Assembly: GCA_905182995.1 (NCBI GenBank)
Contig: CAJJDP010000059.1
Coordinates: 75,311 to 139,310 of the forward strand
Direction of reading: 5' to 3'
Source: Paramecium octaurelia
Taxonomy: Eukaryota > Ciliophora > Oligohymenophorea > Peniculida > Parameciidae
DNA: 64,000 nucleotides
This document shows, one piece after another, positions 60,845-64,000 of this stretch. The position numbers and the translations under genes were made by a program. Numbering within the stretch: position 1 is the first letter of the stretch; every line of letters starts with the position of its first letter. Under the pieces are notes generated by a model, which saw only the letters and a program-made list of their open reading frames with translations, made no database searches and had not been told where the DNA came from.

Positions 60845-62635
60845 TCATTTTTTGACTAAACTTTTATAGTAAGCCTACTTAAGCATTGACCACTAGTCAT
60901 AATCATTCACAATTTTGTTCACATCAAAATCATCAAATTCTGACTATGATAAACTTAGCTCTTTTAATTGATGTTAAAATCCATCTGGCAAAGTCTCAAA
61001 TTCCATGCTATCAATTGAATACAATTCTACGACAGGAGTCAAAGCAATCAAACTAACCAATGCTAATTTGTCTTTCTTGTATCTATTTGTAGATATTATC
61101 TCTTGTTGAGTTAGAAGACTTGATCCTCCAAAAAAATCTCCTACTTCTAAACTTTTGATATCAATATGAATATTCATTTCCATTACGGGATGATTGTTTT
61201 TACTCGTCTTAAGAATTTTACCACAATGATCAATATTTTTACTAGTTTTTACAACTGAACTTTCTTCTGAAAAATCATATAACTCTATTTAATTTGATTA
61301 GGTCAAGTAATTATATAGTTCTCTTTATTTTCTAGTACAGATAGTTACTTTAACTCTTCCTGACTTTACAAAATAACAATGCCTGATTTCTTAATTGGCT
61401 GATATAATCAAATCTCCAAATTTATATTCATGATGATGTAGGACTGCAGCCAAAGGTCGTAAATCTTTATTCATACCCAAAATCTTAATCTTTTATAGTA
61501 ATTCAATCTTTTCTCTCATTTCCTCGTCAATAGCATACGTTAATACATTATCATATATTTCCCTGCTAATTTCAATTACAACAGTTTTCTCTTATGAGTA
61601 TATTTCACTCTTCACATATTATTATAAATTAGCTTCGGATAGATTATTCATTTTTTTAATATCCTCTATCTTTTTTTCAATAAGTAAATTATCAACATTT
61701 ATATGGTATCCATCATATATTGATCTGATAACCATTCTCCCTAAAATTTCTTGATCTTTGTTGAATGAAGTCATCACAACCTTGCAAGATCCCAGCACTA
61801 TCACAAATACCTTATCACAATTAATTTCATTTGATAATACAAGTTCATCAGGTTAATATTCTCTTAATTAACATTACTGGATAATAATTTTTCTAATTAT
61901 CTCATTAAATCTTGATAAAAATTTGTTTTTTGAAAAAATGGGTTCTAACCTCAAAATATCTCTATTTATAGGTTATTTAGACAATTCTCTTTTTAATACT
62001 AATATCTCGTCATTATTTATTCTAGTATTAATTGGCCTTTAATTATTCTTCATTACAATACCTTTGCTAAATTTCACTCTGCTGTCTTTTCTAGTCTCAT
62101 TTTATTAGGAAATATTTTTTGATTTCACAGCCTACATTTCAAAGAAAGTCTCGAACAAGGATTCCCACCTTTTATCCCATTCTTGATGCAAACTTGGATA
62201 TCCCAAACATTCCTACTCAAGGATGGGATCTTTTTTTATAGGTTGAAGTTAGAATGTTTCCTCACATATAGAATCTAATTTTTTCTTTGTAATTGGCGAG
62301 GATATGCTCTCTTCAAATGAGGATTTATGTAATATTTTCCTTCCAGTCACTGATTGTCTTTTAATGATATATGCCATTTTCAAATCGAATGGAATTTCAT
62401 TGTGCTAAGTTTTTTATCTCCTTCTTTATTACATAAGATATGTGTATTCTATATCTCGTTTTGCTTTTAAATACTATTGGTGAGTTTATGGTAACAATTG
62501 TTCTCTATTCCTTTTTTTAGATGGTTCAAATTGACTGACTTCAGGATAACTATGCTCAGTCTTGGCTCTCTTTGATTTAGATATTAATGACTTTCTTGTT
62601 GTAGATTCTGTAGAAGGAGTTTCGACTTGTTTCAT
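60845..62635 (-). CDS. Protein with two cyclic-nucleotide-binding domains
   Basis: 596 residues and no intron, unlike most neighbours. A basic/Ser-rich N-terminus (about 230 residues) precedes two cNMP-binding folds: the first around residues 240-360 (CDKVFVIVLGSCKVVMTSF), the second after 400 (YKFGDLIISANQEIRHCYFV, KSGRVKVTI, then LEVGDFFGGSSLL at the phosphate-binding cassette, where PKA has F-G-E-x-A-L). The key Glu of the cassette is replaced (GGSSLL) and no Arg is at the canonical place, so real cAMP/cGMP binding is doubtful. It has neither kinase nor channel domain. Confidence 0.8.
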
Positions 62636-63130
62636 TTAAAAAACACTCTTTTTTCTCAACGAATTCATTAATAAACAAAAATATAAAAACTTATACTAGA
62701 AAATATTAATTGACTTTAAAATTAGATGAATAAATCCAAAAATATACTCACACTCTCTATGATCCTATCATGTTAAATGAATTCAGGAATTCTTAATTAG
62801 AATAGATTAAAAATACCATTTTCTAATCCATTTATATAGTAGTTCAATTATTATACAAATATAATTGATATCAATGTATTATACATAACTCTTACTTTAA
62901 GATTTGATGTCACAGAAGAGGCAAGCTTAAATAAAAATTAAGATTTTATTAGTTTCGAATACAAATGTAACATATATCTATAGTTTTTTGTATCGGAAAA
63001 TAAGAACCGAATTTGTTGTAGAATATGATCTTCTTTTTTGAGATTTTAATGAAATCTAAAATGATTGTATTGATGTTAAGAAATGATAAATAATATGAAT
63101 CAACTTTTATATTTTAATGATATACAAGAG
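62636..63130. other. Intergenic between divergent genes
   Basis: 495 AT-rich bases; no feature recognised. Confidence 0.55.
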
Positions 63131-63550
63131 ATGTAATTTTATGCTAAAAGAAATCAACTATCATTATTCGTATACAAGAAGGCAATTTATGATCTGACTG
63201 ATTTCATCACATAGCATCCTGGAGGGTAAATGGAGATTAGGCAATATGAAAATTAGGATGTCTCTAATGTTTTATTTCAGAAGTCTATTCACAAGCACAA
63301 ACCATACGTGATTGCTACACTATAAAGCTACTTAATTGGTTATATAGAAAGGCGTAATGTGCCAGTAGTCAGACTAAAATCATCTTAGTTGATAATTGAA
63401 AAGACTAGAAAAATATTACAAGACAGCACTATACCTTAATAATAATAATGCGAGGATATTCCAGAGGACTGTTCGATTGAAGAGATGCCTATTCTTCAGA
63501 CAAACAAAAAACTATTTCATTCTTAAAAATCAATTTAAATATAGAAATGA
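63131..63550 (+). CDS. Cytochrome b5-like heme/steroid-binding domain protein
   Basis: 139 residues, no intron. YDLTDFITQHPGG carries the diagnostic HPGG with the first heme-ligand His; SNVLFQKSIHKHKPYVIATL gives a candidate second His, followed by LIGYI as in cytochrome b5. A polar tail of about 50 residues follows, with no membrane anchor, so it is probably soluble. The ATG chosen gives a short lead into the domain. Confidence 0.8.
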
Positions 63551-63793
63551 CTTTAGGCATTGTAATATGAATTAATTTATAATCATTTGAAATACTAAAA
63601 TATTTATCTATCTAAAAATAAATCGGAAACAAATATAATTAGTGATCATAGTATTCCTGGTTAAACCGAAATACAAATAAAATTTATTACAAGAAAAATG
63701 TATAAAAAATATTAACTTACTGAGTTAATAAATGTTTGATCTCAGAAAGCTCTTTATAATTCAACAATGAACATAACATAAAGAATATTGGGT

Positions 63794-64000
63794 TCAAAAT
63801 TCTCCATGATTAACAGAAAAGCCTTCAAAGTTCTCTTCGGTCTGTGCTTCTTAAGACTAAGGGGTTTCAAGAATCTTTTTAGGAGCTGCTACCTCTATAG
63901 TACTTTGACTTGGTGTAGGATTCAATCCTAGAAGTGGGGATTTAGTTTTAAGATTAGCCACGTCATCCCAATTGATATCCCTGAAAAAAGCATGATCCTT
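63794..64000 (-). CDS. C-terminus of an AGC-type protein kinase, cut by window edge
   Basis: Only 68 C-terminal residues are visible. KDHAFFRDINWDDVANLKTK is the standard end of an AGC kinase domain entering its C-tail (H-x-F-F-x-x-I-x-W-x-x-L), followed by a Pro/Ser/Glu-rich tail with TPSQST and ETPQSQ. The rest, including the catalytic core, lies to the right of the window. Confidence 0.72.

Overview
The window reads as macronuclear DNA of a ciliate close to Paramecium. TAA and TAG sit inside almost every conserved protein where glutamine fits, and TGA is the only codon that ends genes. Introns are tiny (about 19-35 nt, mostly 22-29, GT...AG, usually GTA...TAG). DNA is AT-rich, intergenic gaps run from about 12 to 800 bp, and genes lie on both strands. 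I rebuilt 49 genes by reading with TGA as sole stop and joining micro-introns; for nearly all complete ones, exon sums are exact multiples of three. No rRNA, tRNA, transposon, prophage, CRISPR array or operon was seen.

Layout. 1-7 kb: a truncated MFS transporter, an ER thioredoxin-fold protein (PDI type), an EFCAB10-like ciliary protein, a possible MIR/beta-trefoil protein, a multi-span membrane protein and a Q-rich protein. 7.2-7.9 kb: a tandem pair of very small proteins with CaaX-like tails. 8-13.5 kb: CLEC16A homologue, family X DNA polymerase with BRCT, membrane-anchored bZIP factor. 14-20.7 kb: a secretory protein, a 1334-residue LRRC9-like leucine-rich protein and a coiled-coil protein. 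21-30 kb: PSTAIRE CDK, ribosomal P1, VAP-like tail-anchored MSP protein, mitochondrial HSP60, ASCC2-like protein, a Rab GTPase and a triplicated-repeat membrane protein. 30-40 kb: tubulin-tyrosine-ligase-like enzyme, ANKRD13-like protein, eL19 and uS11 ribosomal genes, and several ciliate proteins I do not recognise. 40-47 kb: CAP-domain secreted protein, unknowns, and an Erv41/Erv46 (ERGIC) cargo receptor. 47-57 kb: PTB-like RRM protein, unknown ciliate proteins, a pseudokinase and a SAXO-like axonemal microtubule protein. 57-64 kb: unknown large protein, SLC49-type transporter, two small divergent genes, an intronless double cNMP-binding-domain protein, a cytochrome b5 protein and the C-terminus of an AGC-type kinase.

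This is ordinary eukaryotic gene mixture rather than a pathway cluster, but ciliary functions (EFCAB10-, LRRC9-, SAXO-, TTLL-like) and endomembrane functions (PDI, ERGIC, VAP, CLEC16A, Rab, ANKRD13) recur. The most interesting items are the tandem small CaaX-protein family at 7.2-7.9 kb, the Rab with an altered guanine-specificity motif and a non-AG intron end, the pseudokinase, the membrane-tethered bZIP, the three-repeat membrane protein, and genes whose ends or frames do not resolve cleanly (5.8-6.9 kb, 42.6-43.0 kb).
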